A stretch of 64,000 bases of DNA from CAWJLE01 sp963843645. Its GTDB lineage: Bacteria; Chloroflexota; Anaerolineae; DAOTYC01. Below, in pieces: positions 1 through 8,283 of the stretch (its first letter is position 1; each line of letters opens with the position of its first letter). Under the pieces are notes generated by a model. That model did not search any database, was not told where the DNA came from, and saw only the letters and a program-made list of their open reading frames with translations. The position numbers and the translations under genes were made by a program. The stretch lies in NCBI GenBank assembly GCA_963843645.1, contig CAWJLE010000008.1:62001-126000 (forward strand). The letters run 5' to 3'.

Positions 1-354
1 TGAATCGAAGTCCTTTGCGCAACGGAAGCTGGCGCTGCCGTTCGTGTCATCCGCCATGAGAACGCCACGCGCCGTGACGCGCGCATACATCGCCGAGCCC
101 CCCCTGACGACCCGCCGATCCCCGGCAGCGGGGCCTTGTGGATCGGTGGCCGCATCAAACCTGTAGGGGGCGTACCAGTCAGCCACCCATTCGGCCACAT
201 TGCCGGACATGTTCAACGCCCGAACCCAGCTAGCGCCCTCAGGGAATGCGGCAACCGGCGCGATCTGCGCGTACGCATCTGCGACGGACCAATTGCGCCG
301 ATTCGCAATCTGGTGCCAGGCAAAGGGCGATTGCGCTAAAGGCCGCCAACGTGT
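1..354 (-). pseudogene. Truncated formylglycine-generating-enzyme (SUMF1/FGE-sulfatase) domain protein
   Basis: Read on the minus strand, the open frame runs off the left edge of the window and carries the C-terminal signature of the FGE-sulfatase family: MSGNVAEWVADWY, then RRVVRGGSA, then ASFRCAK. Members either activate sulfatases by making formylglycine or, as here perhaps, are FGE-like modules attached to other domains. The 5' side is broken. About ten codons before the conserved part the frame enters a palindromic element and meets an in-frame TGA at 355-357, with no plausible start codon or N-terminal FGE sequence beyond. The family call is secure from the motifs. Whether the rest of the gene survives outside the window cannot be seen. 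Confidence 0.75.
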
Positions 355-539
355 TCAAGGCCGGTCCGGCCGGCGATAAAGTCGCCGGTCTATAGAGCAG
401 CACCCGATGAATCGGGCTTTGGGGGTCCGCATACCGCGTGAAAAGTCCGATTCATCGGACGCCGTTCTGTAGACCGGCGACTTTATCGCCGGCCGGACCG
501 GCCTTGGCCACGTTGGCGGCCTCTGATGCGATCGCCCTG
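324..539. repeat. Palindromic element (MITE-like) with AGGGCGATTGCG ends
   Basis: Two long arms are inverted copies of each other: about 341-416 (GGCCGCCAACGTG..., AAGGCCGGTCCGGCCGGCGATAAAG...) and about 447-522. The outer ends, AGGGCGATTGCG and GCGATCGCCCT, match the ends of the intergenic elements at 5835-6080 and 16846-17092, although the interior is different. There is no coding sequence inside. It abuts and interrupts the FGE-like gene. It looks like a non-autonomous mobile element; no target-site duplication is clear by eye. Confidence 0.7.
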
Positions 540-618
540 GGTACCCGCGGGGCAACCCGCATGAGCCGCAATCACTTGGGGTGAACGGCTCATGTGTGGC
601 CGGTCTTCCAACACAATA

Positions 619-653
619 GCCCCGCCCCGTGCCGGATCGGCACGGGGCGGGGC
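619..653. terminator. Strong GC hairpin downstream of the RmlD-like gene
   Basis: A perfect 16-bp stem (GCCCCGCCCCGTGCCG with its complement) around a 3-nt loop lies just past the corrected stop codon of the minus-strand reductase. No long U-run follows on either strand, so it may act as a transcript-end stabiliser rather than a textbook terminator. Confidence 0.5.
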
Positions 654-699
654 GCTTGAGGAGGATTCTCGATTTCTGGCGGGCCGGCCCGCCTCGCGG

Positions 700-1664
700 T
701 CAGACGACGGGCTCCGCCATCTGGCGCTTCCACTCCTGCAGACCCTCGGCCACGCCGATGTTGACGCGGCCCAGCCGGCGCTCGGTCTCGGTCACGTCCA
801 GGCACGTGCGCCGCGGGAGGGGACCCGGGGCGTGCGTCTTCATGCCCTGCTCCATCTCCGCCTGAGTGGCGGCCCGGACTTTGGACGCGTCCAGGTCGGA
901 AATGCCTTGGCGACCGCCTGGCCCAGCTCGACGCGGGTCACGTAGTCGCGGCCGGCGCAGTGGAACACGCCGTGCTGCTTGCTCAGGTACATCGCCATCA
1001 TGGCGTCGGCGCAGTCGCTGGCGAGCGTCGGGTTGGCCATCACGTTGACGTGGTCAGTCCACTCCACGACCTCGCCGCCCTGCCGCAGATGCTCCAGCAT
1101 CCAGTTCGGCAGCGTCCCGAAGCCTTCCACCCGCTCGGCCGGCGTCCAGTCCGGGAACGACCAGTTGCGGCCGTACACCGCCGCAATGCGCGCGATGCCG
1201 TAGTCGATGCCGATCGTGTCCACGATCGTCTCGCCCACGACCTTCAGGAGCCCATAGTAGTTGGCCGGGCACGGCGGCGTCGTCTCCTTGAACGGAGGAT
1301 TGGCGCCGTCGAAGACCCAGTCCGACGAGACGAAGACCAGCCAGGCGCCGGCCTCCGCGCAGGCTTCCGCCATGCCGCGGGTCGCCTCGACCATCAGCCG
1401 CCAGCCCATGGCGTGGTCCGCTTCCAGTCGATCGTGATCGACCGTGGCGGCGCAGTGGATGACCACGTCCGGACGATGCTTCTTCAACGCCGCGGCCAGC
1501 GCGGCCCTATCCGTGATATCCAGGCGCTCGATCGCGTAATGGACCGGCGCCGTAGGCATCCGATTGTACATGGAGGCTATGACGTCCGCGCCGTACTTCT
1601 CGCGCGCTACTTTGATGACGTTGCTGCCGACGAGGCCTGTCCCGCCGGTAACGAACACCTTCAT
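700..1664 (-). CDS. RmlD-like NAD(P)-dependent sugar reductase/epimerase (SDR), one frameshift
   Basis: The start ATG at 1664 gives MKVFVTGGTGLVGSN, a Rossmann GxxGxxG motif, and is preceded by GAAGGAGGAA. The YYGLLK segment is the YxxxK active site of extended SDRs of the dTDP-4-dehydrorhamnose reductase type. The frame breaks near 897: the original frame continues as a low-complexity tail. A one-base correction restores DLDASKVRAATQAEM... with the family's typical C-terminal 'LDVTETERRLG' segment and a stop at 700, about 321 residues in all. It lies downstream of the alcohol dehydrogenase in the same direction, so it is probably a sugar or aldehyde reductase in that pathway. Substrate is unknown. 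Confidence 0.8.
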
Positions 1665-1696
1665 GGTGTGTTCCTCCTTCGAAGTGTTAGAGCCCG

Positions 1697-1803
1697 GCCC
1701 ACCGGACCTCTCTCCCGCCTCTCCCCTGAGAAGGGAGAGGAGAAGTCGTTTGCCGTTCACCTCTCCCTTCTCAGGGGAGAGGCGGGAGAGAGGTCCGGTG
1801 GGC
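1697..1803. repeat. Palindromic repeat family A, copy 1 (CTCTCCCGCCTCTCCCC)
   Basis: Perfect 44-bp inverted arms (1697-1740 and 1760-1803) surround a 19-nt loop. The core GACCTCTCTCCCGCCTCTCC and the loop (AAGTCGTTTGCCGTTCA) recur in four other intergenic copies in this window. This copy sits between the alcohol dehydrogenase and the reductase, inside a likely operon, so its RNA would form a very stable hairpin. Confidence 0.9.
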
Positions 1804-1823
1804 GGCACCGACCGGTATCCCGG

Positions 1824-2843
1824 TTACGGAGTAATCATGACCTTCACGGCCTGGCCGGCGTGGATCGCGTCGAATCCCTTGTGGATGTCGGTCAGCGGCA
1901 GCTTGTGGCTCAGCAGCGCCTTAAGGCTCACCGAGCCCGACTCCAGCATGCGGATGGAGTGCGGGAACATCGACACGCCGACGAAGGTGCCGAACACTTC
2001 CAGCTCGTTGTGCGTGATCATCCACTGCTCCAGCGCCGGCTTGGCGTTGGAGTTGACGCCGAACAGGCACACGCGGCCCCGCTTGGCCGCCAGGCGCGTC
2101 GCCTGGTTCGCCAGGCTGCCCACCGCGTCGACCACTACCTGGGCGCCGAGTCCCGTTTCGGCGGCGACGATCGCTTCCACGTCCTGCTCTTTCGGATTCA
2201 CCACCAGGTCCGCGCCCACCTTCTTGGCGTATTCCAGGCGGAACGGTGCGATGTCGACGGCGATGATCTTGCCCGCGCCCGACGCCTTCAGCACCGCCAT
2301 GAAGATCAGGCCGATGGGCCCCGCACCCAGGACGACGGCCGTCTCACCCGGCTGGATCGCCGCCCGAGACGTTCCGGCGTAGACGCACGACAGCGGCTCG
2401 ATGAAGACCGCCTCTTCCAGCGGCAGGCCGGCGCTGAGGGGCAGCACCGCGCTGGCCGGAGAGAGGACGTGGCTGGCGAACCCACCGTCGCGGTGGATGC
2501 CGATTGCGACCCAGTTCAGGCAGTGATTGGGCATGCCCAGCACGCAGTAGGGGCACACGCCGCAGGCCAGGTTCGGGGCGACGGTCACGCGGTCACCCGG
2601 CTTGACGTGCGTCACGGCGCTGCCGACTTCCGCCACGCGGCCTACGAACTCGTGCCCCAGGATGGTGTTCAGGTTGGACGGGTGGGCGGGCGGCACGGCC
2701 ATGATCGCCACGTCGCTGCCGCAGATACCGCACGCGTCCACCTTCACGATCACGTCGTCCGGCTTGCCGATTACCGGCTCCGGCACTTCTTTCAGCGTGA
2801 GCTTGCCATTTCCCTCAAAGACGGCCCCTAGCATCTTCTTCAC
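1824..2843 (-). CDS. Zinc-dependent alcohol/polyol dehydrogenase (MDR family)
   Basis: This is a medium-chain dehydrogenase oxidising a secondary alcohol or polyol with NAD(P). The catalytic-zinc region shows CGICGSD and GHE, the structural-zinc loop is CGVCPYC...NHC, and the coenzyme fold carries VVLGAGPIGL. I chose the GTG at 2843 because AAGGGGA sits about 8 nt upstream; the ATG at 2834 is possible. The length (339 residues) is normal for sorbitol/threonine-dehydrogenase relatives. It follows the split transketolase after a gap filled by an inverted repeat and precedes the RmlD-like reductase, so it probably oxidises a sugar alcohol feeding the transketolase step. Substrate is an inference. 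Confidence 0.88.
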   Translation of the reverse strand: MKKMLGAVFEGNGKLTLKEVPEPVIGKPDDVIVKVDACGICGSDVAIMAVPPAHPSNLNTILGHEFVGRVAEVGSAVTHVKPGDRVTVAPNLACGVCPYCVLGMPNHCLNWVAIGIHRDGGFASHVLSPASAVLPLSAGLPLEEAVFIEPLSCVYAGTSRAAIQPGETAVVLGAGPIGLIFMAVLKASGAGKIIAVDIAPFRLEYAKKVGADLVVNPKEQDVEAIVAAETGLGAQVVVDAVGSLANQATRLAAKRGRVCLFGVNSNAKPALEQWMITHNELEVFGTFVGVSMFPHSIRMLESGSVSLKALLSHKLPLTDIHKGFDAIHAGQAVKVMITP

Positions 2844-2867
2844 CGCAGGCGTCCCCTTTTCTCGTGA

Positions 2868-2960
2868 GTTAGAACGTTGACAGGTTAACACGTTGGAACG
2901 TTAATGGCTCCAACGCGCCAACCTGCTAACGAACGTTCTAACGTGTTAACGTTCTAACGT
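2868..2960. repeat. AACGTT-rich inverted repeat between tktC and the dehydrogenase
   Basis: GTTAGAACGTT...GTTAACACGTTGGAACGTT on the left is mirrored by AACG...AACGTTCTAACGTGTTAACG on the right, around a short centre (ATGGCTCC). It overlaps the last codons of the transketolase C subunit. It resembles a processed-transcript hairpin or a small mobile palindrome. I did not find a second copy in this window. Confidence 0.6.
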
Positions 2961-3898
2961 TTCGACGCGTTGATGAGCTCCTTGGCCGCGCTCACGATGT
3001 CGGCCGGCATCAGGCCGTACTTGGTGAGCAGCTCGGTGTTGCCGGCCGTCTCGGCAAACGTGTCCTTGATTCCCACGCGCTTCATCAGGGTTGGCCGATG
3101 CTCGCCCAGCACTTCGGCGATCGCGCCGCCGAGGCCGCCCAGGATGTTGTGGTCTTCGGCCGTCACCACCAGGCCGGTGCGCTCGGCCGCGGCCACGACG
3201 CCCTCGACGTCCAGCGGCTTGATCGTCGGTACGTGGACGATGTGGGCGGAGATGCCTTCGTCGGCCAGGAGCTTGGAGGCCTCCAGCGCGTGGACGGTCA
3301 TCATACTGGTGCTGAAGATGGTGACGTCCTTGCCCTCGCACAGCACGACCGACTTCCCAATCTCGAACTTGTAGTCGTCGGGCATGATCACCGGGCACGG
3401 ATCGCGGGACACGCGCAGGTAGACGGGACCGTCGTACTCGACGATCGCCTTCATCGCGGCGCGCATCTCGTTGGCGTCCACCGGGCTGATGATGACCATG
3501 TTCGGCATCGCGCGGATCACGGCGATGTCCTCCACCGTCTGGTGGGTCTTGCCGGTCTTGCCGGCCAGCAGACCGACGTACGCGCCGACCAGCTTGACAT
3601 TCAGCCGGGGCTGGGCCACGACGATGCGGATCTGGTCGAGCACGCGGTCGGTGGCGAAGCAGCCGAAGGTGCCGGTGAACGGGATGAATCCCATCGTGCT
3701 GAGGCCGGCCGCCATACCGACCATGTTCTGCTCGGCGATGCCGACCTGGAAGAAGCGCTCCGGGATGGCCGCCGCGAAATCACTCATTTTGGTGGAGGGG
3801 GCGAGGTCGGCGTCCAGCGCCAGGATGTTCGGGTTCTCGCGCGCCAGATCCACCAGGGTCTTGCCAAAGGCATCTCTAGGTGCAATCATCTGCGTCAT
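2954..3898 (-). CDS. Transketolase, C-terminal subunit (pair A)
   Basis: This is the pyrimidine-binding and C-terminal half of a split transketolase, 314 residues. The conserved PERFFQVGIAEQNMVGMAAGLS segment supplies the glutamate that activates thiamine diphosphate, and GKTGKTHQTVEDIA is typical of the family. Its ATG overlaps the stop of the N subunit (TGATG), with AAAGGAGACC just upstream, so the two are translationally coupled and should form a 1:1 complex. With the N subunit it transfers two-carbon ketol units between sugar phosphates. A close paralogue pair lies at 34518-36307. Split transketolases of this kind serve both the pentose-phosphate route and dedicated sugar pathways. Confidence 0.93.
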   Translation of the reverse strand: MTQMIAPRDAFGKTLVDLARENPNILALDADLAPSTKMSDFAAAIPERFFQVGIAEQNMVGMAAGLSTMGFIPFTGTFGCFATDRVLDQIRIVVAQPRLNVKLVGAYVGLLAGKTGKTHQTVEDIAVIRAMPNMVIISPVDANEMRAAMKAIVEYDGPVYLRVSRDPCPVIMPDDYKFEIGKSVVLCEGKDVTIFSTSMMTVHALEASKLLADEGISAHIVHVPTIKPLDVEGVVAAAERTGLVVTAEDHNILGGLGGAIAEVLGEHRPTLMKRVGIKDTFAETAGNTELLTKYGLMPADIVSAAKELINASKR

Positions 3899-4746
3899 CA
3901 CAGGTCTCCTTTGCAGGCCAACAGGATTTCTTGGATCGCTTGCTCGTGCTCGGCGTCGTTCGGCGCCTTGGCGTGCCAGACGGCCTGATCTTCCATGAAC
4001 GAGACGCCCTTCCCCTTCGTCGTGCTGGCGACGATAGCCGTGGGCCGGCCTTTCACTTGCTTGGCCTCGTCGATGGCCGTGAGCAGTTCTTTGACGCTGT
4101 GCCCATCGACTTCGGCGACGTGCCAGTTGAATGCCTTCCACTTGTCGGCCATGGGCTCGACCGGGATGGCGTTGCTCGTGAAATCGGTCAGCTGCAAGCG
4201 GTTCTTGTCGATGATCACGGTCAGGTTGTCCAGCTCGAAGCGCGGAGCCACCATCGCGGCCTCCCAGATCTGGCCTTCCTGGCATTCGCCGTCGCCGACG
4301 ACCACGAACGTGTGGAAGTCCTTGCCTCTCAGCTTGGCGCCGAGCGCGATGCCGAGCGCGGGCGACAGCCCCTGGCCCAGCGAGCCGGAGGACATATCGA
4401 CGCCCGGCGTGTGCATGTCGGGATGGCCCTGCAGCAGCGTGTCCAGCTTGCCGTAGGTCTTCAGCAGGTCGGGCGAGAAGAAACCACGCTCTGCCAGCAC
4501 GGAGTAGTAGATCGGCGCCGCGTGTCCCTTCGACAGGATGAAGCGATCCCGGTCTTCCCAGTCGGGCCGCTGCGGGTCGATCTTCATGACCTCGAAGTAG
4601 AGGCACGACAGGATCTCGGCCAGGGACAGGGAGCCGCCCGGATGTCCGCACTGCCCGAACCAGGTCAGGTCCAGAACCATGCGTCGAAGCTTGTTCGCTT
4701 CGAGCTCTAACCGCTCAACCGTCTGTTGATCAATCGCCATCGTCAC
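3898..4746 (-). CDS. Transketolase, N-terminal subunit (pair A)
   Basis: This is the thiamine-diphosphate-binding half. GHPGGSLSLAEI, SKGHAAPIYYS and the cofactor motif GDGECQEGQIWEAAMVA...IIDKN are all visible. The GTG at 4746 overlaps the stop codon of the IclR gene and has GGAG seven bases away; the ATG at 4740 aligns better with the start of the paralogue at 34518, so either may be used. Length is 280-282 residues. The tight IclR-tktN-tktC order says the regulator controls this enzyme directly, most likely in answer to a pathway sugar or its breakdown product. Confidence 0.93.
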   Translation of the reverse strand: MTMAIDQQTVERLELEANKLRRMVLDLTWFGQCGHPGGSLSLAEILSCLYFEVMKIDPQRPDWEDRDRFILSKGHAAPIYYSVLAERGFFSPDLLKTYGKLDTLLQGHPDMHTPGVDMSSGSLGQGLSPALGIALGAKLRGKDFHTFVVVGDGECQEGQIWEAAMVAPRFELDNLTVIIDKNRLQLTDFTSNAIPVEPMADKWKAFNWHVAEVDGHSVKELLTAIDEAKQVKGRPTAIVASTTKGKGVSFMEDQAVWHAKAPNDAEHEQAIQEILLACKGDL

Positions 4747-5591
4747 TTGTCATCTCCTTCTGACCCGCTCACAACGAGCGATTCATTGTCGGCCGCCGCG
4801 GCCATCTGTGCAACCAGGTTGGGATTGTAGCCCATTTGGAGGGAGATGTCTCGAGCAGCAGCCTTCACCGATTCAATTAACGCGTCGAAGCGGTCAGGGC
4901 CGAAACGTTGCACGATTCCGGCGATACTGACCGCGGCAATGCCGGTCCCGGTGTAGTCCCTCACCAGCACGCCGACGGCCGCCACGCCCGGCGTGATGTC
5001 CTCCCAGCTCCGCCCGAATCCTCGCTCCCGCGTCTCGCGCAGCTCCACCAGGAGCTCCTGCGGGTCCACCACCGATTGTGGTGTGAACTGGGGCATGCCC
5101 TTTTCTCGGATGATCCGCAGCACGTCGTCGTCCGACAGCTCGGCGAGCAGCGCGCGCTGTCCGCCGCCCAGGTGCAGCGGCAGCCGCCCGCCCACGTTCA
5201 AGGCCAGCGCCCGCACCGGGTACGTCCCCTCGACCCGCTCGATGCACAGCGCGTCGTCTTTGTCCCGGATGATCAGGAACGCCGTCTCGCCGGTCTGTTC
5301 GGCCAGATCCACCAGATATGGCAAGGCCTGTCGCCGCAGATCCATTCTCCGCTGCACGATCAGGCCCAGTTCGAACAACTTCATGCCCAAACGATAATGG
5401 GTGTGGCTCTTGTCCCGTTCTACGAAATTGACCTCTTCCAGCGTGCTCAGGAGGCGATAGCTCGTGCTCTTGCTCAAACCGGTCGCCTCGGAGATCTCCT
5501 TCAGCGACAACTCCGCTTTGTCTCGAGCGAACACCTCGAGCAGTGATACAGCGCGGACCAGAGATTGAACCTGAATGCCTTTCTTAGCCAA
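4743..5591 (-). CDS. IclR-family transcriptional regulator
   Basis: The N-terminal winged helix-turn-helix (about residues 5-65: LSLKEISEATGLSKSTSYRLLSTL) is followed by the IclR effector domain (LPYLVDLAEQTGETAFL, LALNVGGRLPLHLGGGQRALLA, GFGRSWEDITPGVAAVGVLV). At 282 residues it is slightly longer than usual because of an acidic tail. It is the first gene of the operon and its stop overlaps the start of the transketolase N subunit. IclR proteins usually bind small carbon metabolites and regulate their neighbours and themselves. The promoter at 5751-5779 has an unusually long leader, about 150 nt. Confidence 0.92.
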   Translation of the reverse strand: MAKKGIQVQSLVRAVSLLEVFARDKAELSLKEISEATGLSKSTSYRLLSTLEEVNFVERDKSHTHYRLGMKLFELGLIVQRRMDLRRQALPYLVDLAEQTGETAFLIIRDKDDALCIERVEGTYPVRALALNVGGRLPLHLGGGQRALLAELSDDDVLRIIREKGMPQFTPQSVVDPQELLVELRETRERGFGRSWEDITPGVAAVGVLVRDYTGTGIAAVSIAGIVQRFGPDRFDALIESVKAAARDISLQMGYNPNLVAQMAAAADNESLVVSGSEGDDK

Positions 5592-5750
5592 ACTGCACCA
5601 ATCCTTGTCTCCGGCGACGTCGAACGCTCCATGGGCGAGCAGGACCTGCCGACTCGGGGGGTATTGTCTCCGTGCTGCAGAGCGGTCTAACGTTCCACAG
5701 ATCGAATCACAAAAAAAGAGGAGGCTCAGAATTTTATTCCGCTTGTGACG

Positions 5751-5779
5751 ATTATAGCAGCCTCCAGAAGCTTTGTCAA
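5751..5779 (-). promoter_or_regulatory. Consensus sigma-70 promoter for the IclR-transketolase operon
   Basis: On the minus strand TTGACA, 17 nt, TATAAT: both boxes are perfect. The start of transcription would fall near 5744. The roughly 150-nt leader carries an A/T-rich stretch (CTTTTTTTGTGATTCGATC) that may hold the operator. From this promoter to the next gene on the right (6198) there is no coding sequence, only the palindromic element at 5835-6080. Confidence 0.8.
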
Positions 5780-5834
5780 GGTCCTTTGGAGCTGGCGCCT
5801 ACCCCCGTGGGGGGTGGCCCCGGGGCGTGGCCGC

Positions 5835-6080
5835 AAGGCAATTGCATTAAATTGTTGCGCTCGTCCCGGCGATTGGAAATCGCGGCTATGGGCGGCAAAG
5901 CCTGCCTTCGCAGGCTAAAAACGAGGGCAAAGCGACTTGACAACGCGATCCCTGGTAACGAAGTGGCCACGCGACCAATTTGGTCGTGGTCGTTAGCCTG
6001 CGCAGGCAGGCTTTGCCGCCCATAGCCGCGATTTCCAATCGCCGGGACGAGCGCAACAATTTTAACGCAATCGCCCTGGG
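5835..6080. repeat. Palindromic repeat family B, copy 1 (GGCTATGGGCGGCAAAGCC)
   Basis: Long inverted arms (about 85 bp each) contain TCGTCCCGGCGATTGGAAAT and GCGGCTATGGGCGGCAAAGC, and enclose a loop of about 80 nt. The ends are GGCAATTGCATTAAA and AACGCAATCGCC. The whole unit, loop included, is nearly identical to 16846-17092, so it is a true dispersed repeat and not a local hairpin. It fills most of the 600-bp gap between the IclR promoter and the next gene. Confidence 0.9.
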
Positions 6081-6091
6081 CCGCCCGCCCC

Positions 6092-6119
6092 TTGACGCCC
6101 TCCCGCTTTATGGTAGAAT
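6092..6119 (+). promoter_or_regulatory. Probable promoter of the plus-strand dehydrogenase
   Basis: TTGACG, 16 nt, TAGAAT, lying directly after repeat copy B1 and about 80 nt before the start codon at 6198. Both boxes are one base from consensus. Confidence 0.6.
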
Positions 6120-6197
6120 CTCCGCGGGCCGACGCCCACGGGACTCGCTGACCAGGAGGTTCCGGATCTGAACAATCGGAGGATTCTCTTACACCCT

Positions 6198-7226
6198 ATG
6201 AAAGTCGCCATGTTCACTGCCCTCGGCAAGATCGAAACTCAGGAAATGGCCCGTCCGGTCCCCGGCCCGGACGAGGCGCTGGTGAAGGTCAACGCCTGTT
6301 CCGTGTGCGCCACCGACGTGAAGACCGTCTTCAAGGGACATCGCCTGCTTCATCCGCCCGCGGTCCTCGGGCACGAGATCGCCGGCGAGGTTGTGGAGCT
6401 CAACGGTCCCGCCCACGTTAAAGTCGGCGATCGCGTGGTCGTCGCCCCGCAGGTTCCGTGCGGCAATTGCTACTACTGCTGGCGCGGCGAAGAGACCATG
6501 TGCGAGCACCTGTGGGACGCGGACGTGCAGCCGCAGCCCGGAGGCTACGCGGAGTACGTGCTGTGCCCGACGGCCCTGGTGCAGCGCGGCCTCCTGCGCA
6601 TTCCTGACAACATCCCGGACCTCGTCGCATGCCTGGCCGAGCCGATCGCCTGCGCCGTCCGCGCCGCCCGGGCCTGCCGGATCAAGCCGGGCTCGACCGT
6701 GGTGGTCGTCGGCGATGGGCCGATGGCCATGTTCAACGCGGCCTGCGCCAAGGCCTACGGCGCCACGCAGATCATCATGAGCGGCGTCGGGCCCTCCCGT
6801 CTGGAGATCGCCGCGCAGCACTACGTCGACGTCACGGTCGACGTCGAGAAGGAGAACCTGGAAAGCCGCGTGAAGGAGCTGACGAACGGGCGCGGCGCGG
6901 ACGCGGTGATCGTCGCAGTGGCCCAGACGGGCGCCGTGCGGCAGGCTATGGCTCTCGTGCGCCCCGCCGGCACGGTGAACATCTTCGCCGGCCAGCCCGC
7001 CGGCTCCGTCATCGAGCTGGACGTCAGCGACGTGCATTACCACGAGACGGTCGTCACGGGCACCTTCAGCTCTTCGCCCAGCACCATGGCGGAAGCCCTG
7101 ACGTTGATGTCTCGCTTCGATTTCTCACCGATCATCACGAAGCGCTATAAGATCGAAACCCTGATGGACGCGCTGCATTATTCCAAGAACATGGAGGGCC
7201 TGCGGCCCGTCGTCATGATGGACTGA
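6198..7226 (+). CDS. Zinc-type dehydrogenase (MDR, sorbitol/threonine dehydrogenase-like)
   Basis: 342 residues. The catalytic region has CSVCATD and GHE, the structural-zinc cysteines are CGNCYYCWRGEETMC, and the NAD fold has VVVVGDGPMAMF, where the usual glycine-rich GxGxxG reads GDGPMA. The catalytic segment CSVCATDVK differs from the more common CGICGTD but keeps the leading cysteine. CGGAGG lies 15-16 nt before the ATG, a long spacing. It stands alone on the plus strand, between two oppositely oriented sugar operons, with its own promoter. Likely role: oxidation of a sugar or polyol taken in by the neighbouring transporters. The substrate cannot be inferred further. Confidence 0.85.
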   Translation: MKVAMFTALGKIETQEMARPVPGPDEALVKVNACSVCATDVKTVFKGHRLLHPPAVLGHEIAGEVVELNGPAHVKVGDRVVVAPQVPCGNCYYCWRGEETMCEHLWDADVQPQPGGYAEYVLCPTALVQRGLLRIPDNIPDLVACLAEPIACAVRAARACRIKPGSTVVVVGDGPMAMFNAACAKAYGATQIIMSGVGPSRLEIAAQHYVDVTVDVEKENLESRVKELTNGRGADAVIVAVAQTGAVRQAMALVRPAGTVNIFAGQPAGSVIELDVSDVHYHETVVTGTFSSSPSTMAEALTLMSRFDFSPIITKRYKIETLMDALHYSKNMEGLRPVVMMD

Positions 7227-7260
7227 GGGGTCGCCAGCGCGGGCCTTGGGCGAGGGACCA

Positions 7261-7378
7261 CCCAGGGGGGTTGCAGACCTCTCTCCCGCCTCTCCCCTGT
7301 AAAGGGAGAGGAGCAAGCGCTTTGACGTTCTCCTCTCCCTTCACAGGGGAGAGGCGGGAGAGGGGTCTGCGCCCTGGG
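7261..7378. repeat. Palindromic repeat family A, copy 2
   Basis: CCCAGGGGGGTTGCAGACCT... is mirrored by ...AGGGGTCTGCGCCCTGGG, with the same CTCTCCC core as the other copies and a loop reading CAAGCGCTTTGACGTTC. It sits between two convergent genes and could serve as a bidirectional terminator. The outer ends differ from other copies, so only the core is shared. Confidence 0.85.
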
Positions 7379-7395
7379 TAGCCCCCCGCCGCTTC

Positions 7396-7470
7396 AAAAC
7401 TTCCGACACAGCCCAGCGGTCTGGCCGCACGGACAGTGTGCTGGGAGTCTTAGAGACTTCGGAAGTTTTT
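7396..7470. repeat. ACTTCCGA/TCGGAAGT inverted repeat (family C, copy 1)
   Basis: AAAACTTCCGA at the left and TCGGAAGTTTTT at the right enclose a smaller hairpin (CACAGCCCAGC...GCTGGG). It ends exactly at the stop codon of the minus-strand SDR. On the minus strand the element begins with A-rich and ends with T-rich sequence, as in an intrinsic terminator. Confidence 0.65.
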
Positions 7471-8249
7471 TAGTGAACGGACGTGCCGCCCGCCACGTTC
7501 ATCGCCGTGCCCGTCACGTAATCCGCCTCATCGGAGGCCAGGAACACGACTGTGAACGCAATCTCTTCGGGCCGGGCCAGCCGCTTCATCGGAATACGAT
7601 TGATGAAGGACCGGCGATAATCCGCCGGATCCACACCGGACAGCCGCGCCTTTTCCGGAAAATAGATAGAGTCCAGCATGTCGGTGTCCACGCTGCCCGG
7701 GCAGACCGCGTTCACCGTGATGTTGTATTCGCCCACCTCTTTGGCCAGCGACTGAGTGAAGCCGATTACGGCGTGCTTCGACGCCGCGTAGACGCTGCTC
7801 AGCGCCGACCCCTCTTTGCCGGCCTGGGACGACATGTTGATGATCTTGCCGTGCCGCTGCCGGATCATGACGGGCAGGACGGCCTGCGAGCACAAGAAGG
7901 TCCCCTTGGTGTTGATGGTCATGACCTTGTCCCACGTCTCCTCCGCCATCTCGAGCACGGACGAGATCGCCAACACCCCCACGTTGTTCATCAGCACGTC
8001 GATGCGCCCGAAGGCGCCGACGACGTCGCCGGCCATGGCCTGGACCTGCGCCTTGTCGGTCACGTTCACCGCCAGGGCCAAAGACTCCCGGCCGAGGTCC
8101 CTAATCATGGCGGCGGTCTCGTCCGCCGCCGCCCGGTCGACGTCCACGACGACGATGGTCGCGCCTTCCGCGGCCATCACCCGGCAGATCGTCTGACCGA
8201 TGCCCTTACCACCACCCGTTACGATCGCCACCTTGTTCGCCAGTCGCAT
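7470..8249 (-). CDS. Short-chain dehydrogenase/reductase (SDR)
   Basis: 259 residues from the ATG at 8249 (GAGG about 10 nt upstream). Classical SDR motifs are all present: TGGGKGIG for cofactor binding, NNVGV (the NNAG position), S...YAASK for the catalytic Ser-Tyr-Lys, and PGSVDTDM. An acidic residue after the second strand (VDVDRA) suggests NAD rather than NADP. It ends a minus-strand run behind the epimerase and PdxA-like genes. In such clusters these enzymes oxidise polyols or sugar acids, and the neighbouring epimerase and PdxA-type gene favour that over fatty-acid synthesis. FabG-like function is the main alternative. Confidence 0.85.
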   Translation of the reverse strand: MRLANKVAIVTGGGKGIGQTICRVMAAEGATIVVVDVDRAAADETAAMIRDLGRESLALAVNVTDKAQVQAMAGDVVGAFGRIDVLMNNVGVLAISSVLEMAEETWDKVMTINTKGTFLCSQAVLPVMIRQRHGKIINMSSQAGKEGSALSSVYAASKHAVIGFTQSLAKEVGEYNITVNAVCPGSVDTDMLDSIYFPEKARLSGVDPADYRRSFINRIPMKRLARPEEIAFTVVFLASDEADYVTGTAMNVAGGTSVH

Positions 8250-8283
8250 GAAGATCACACCTCTGTTCAGATCGGATTTCGAG

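Noticed and set aside
960..2831. Long open frame antisense to the RmlD-like and alcohol dehydrogenase genes
   Set aside because: It lies opposite two genes with clear family motifs, its translation is arginine/histidine-rich and low in structure, and it has no ribosome site. GC-rich genomes give such mirror frames.
2868..2960. Tandem AACGTT sequences as a CRISPR-like array
   Set aside because: Units are irregular, palindromic and not separated by unique spacers of constant length; no cas gene is present.
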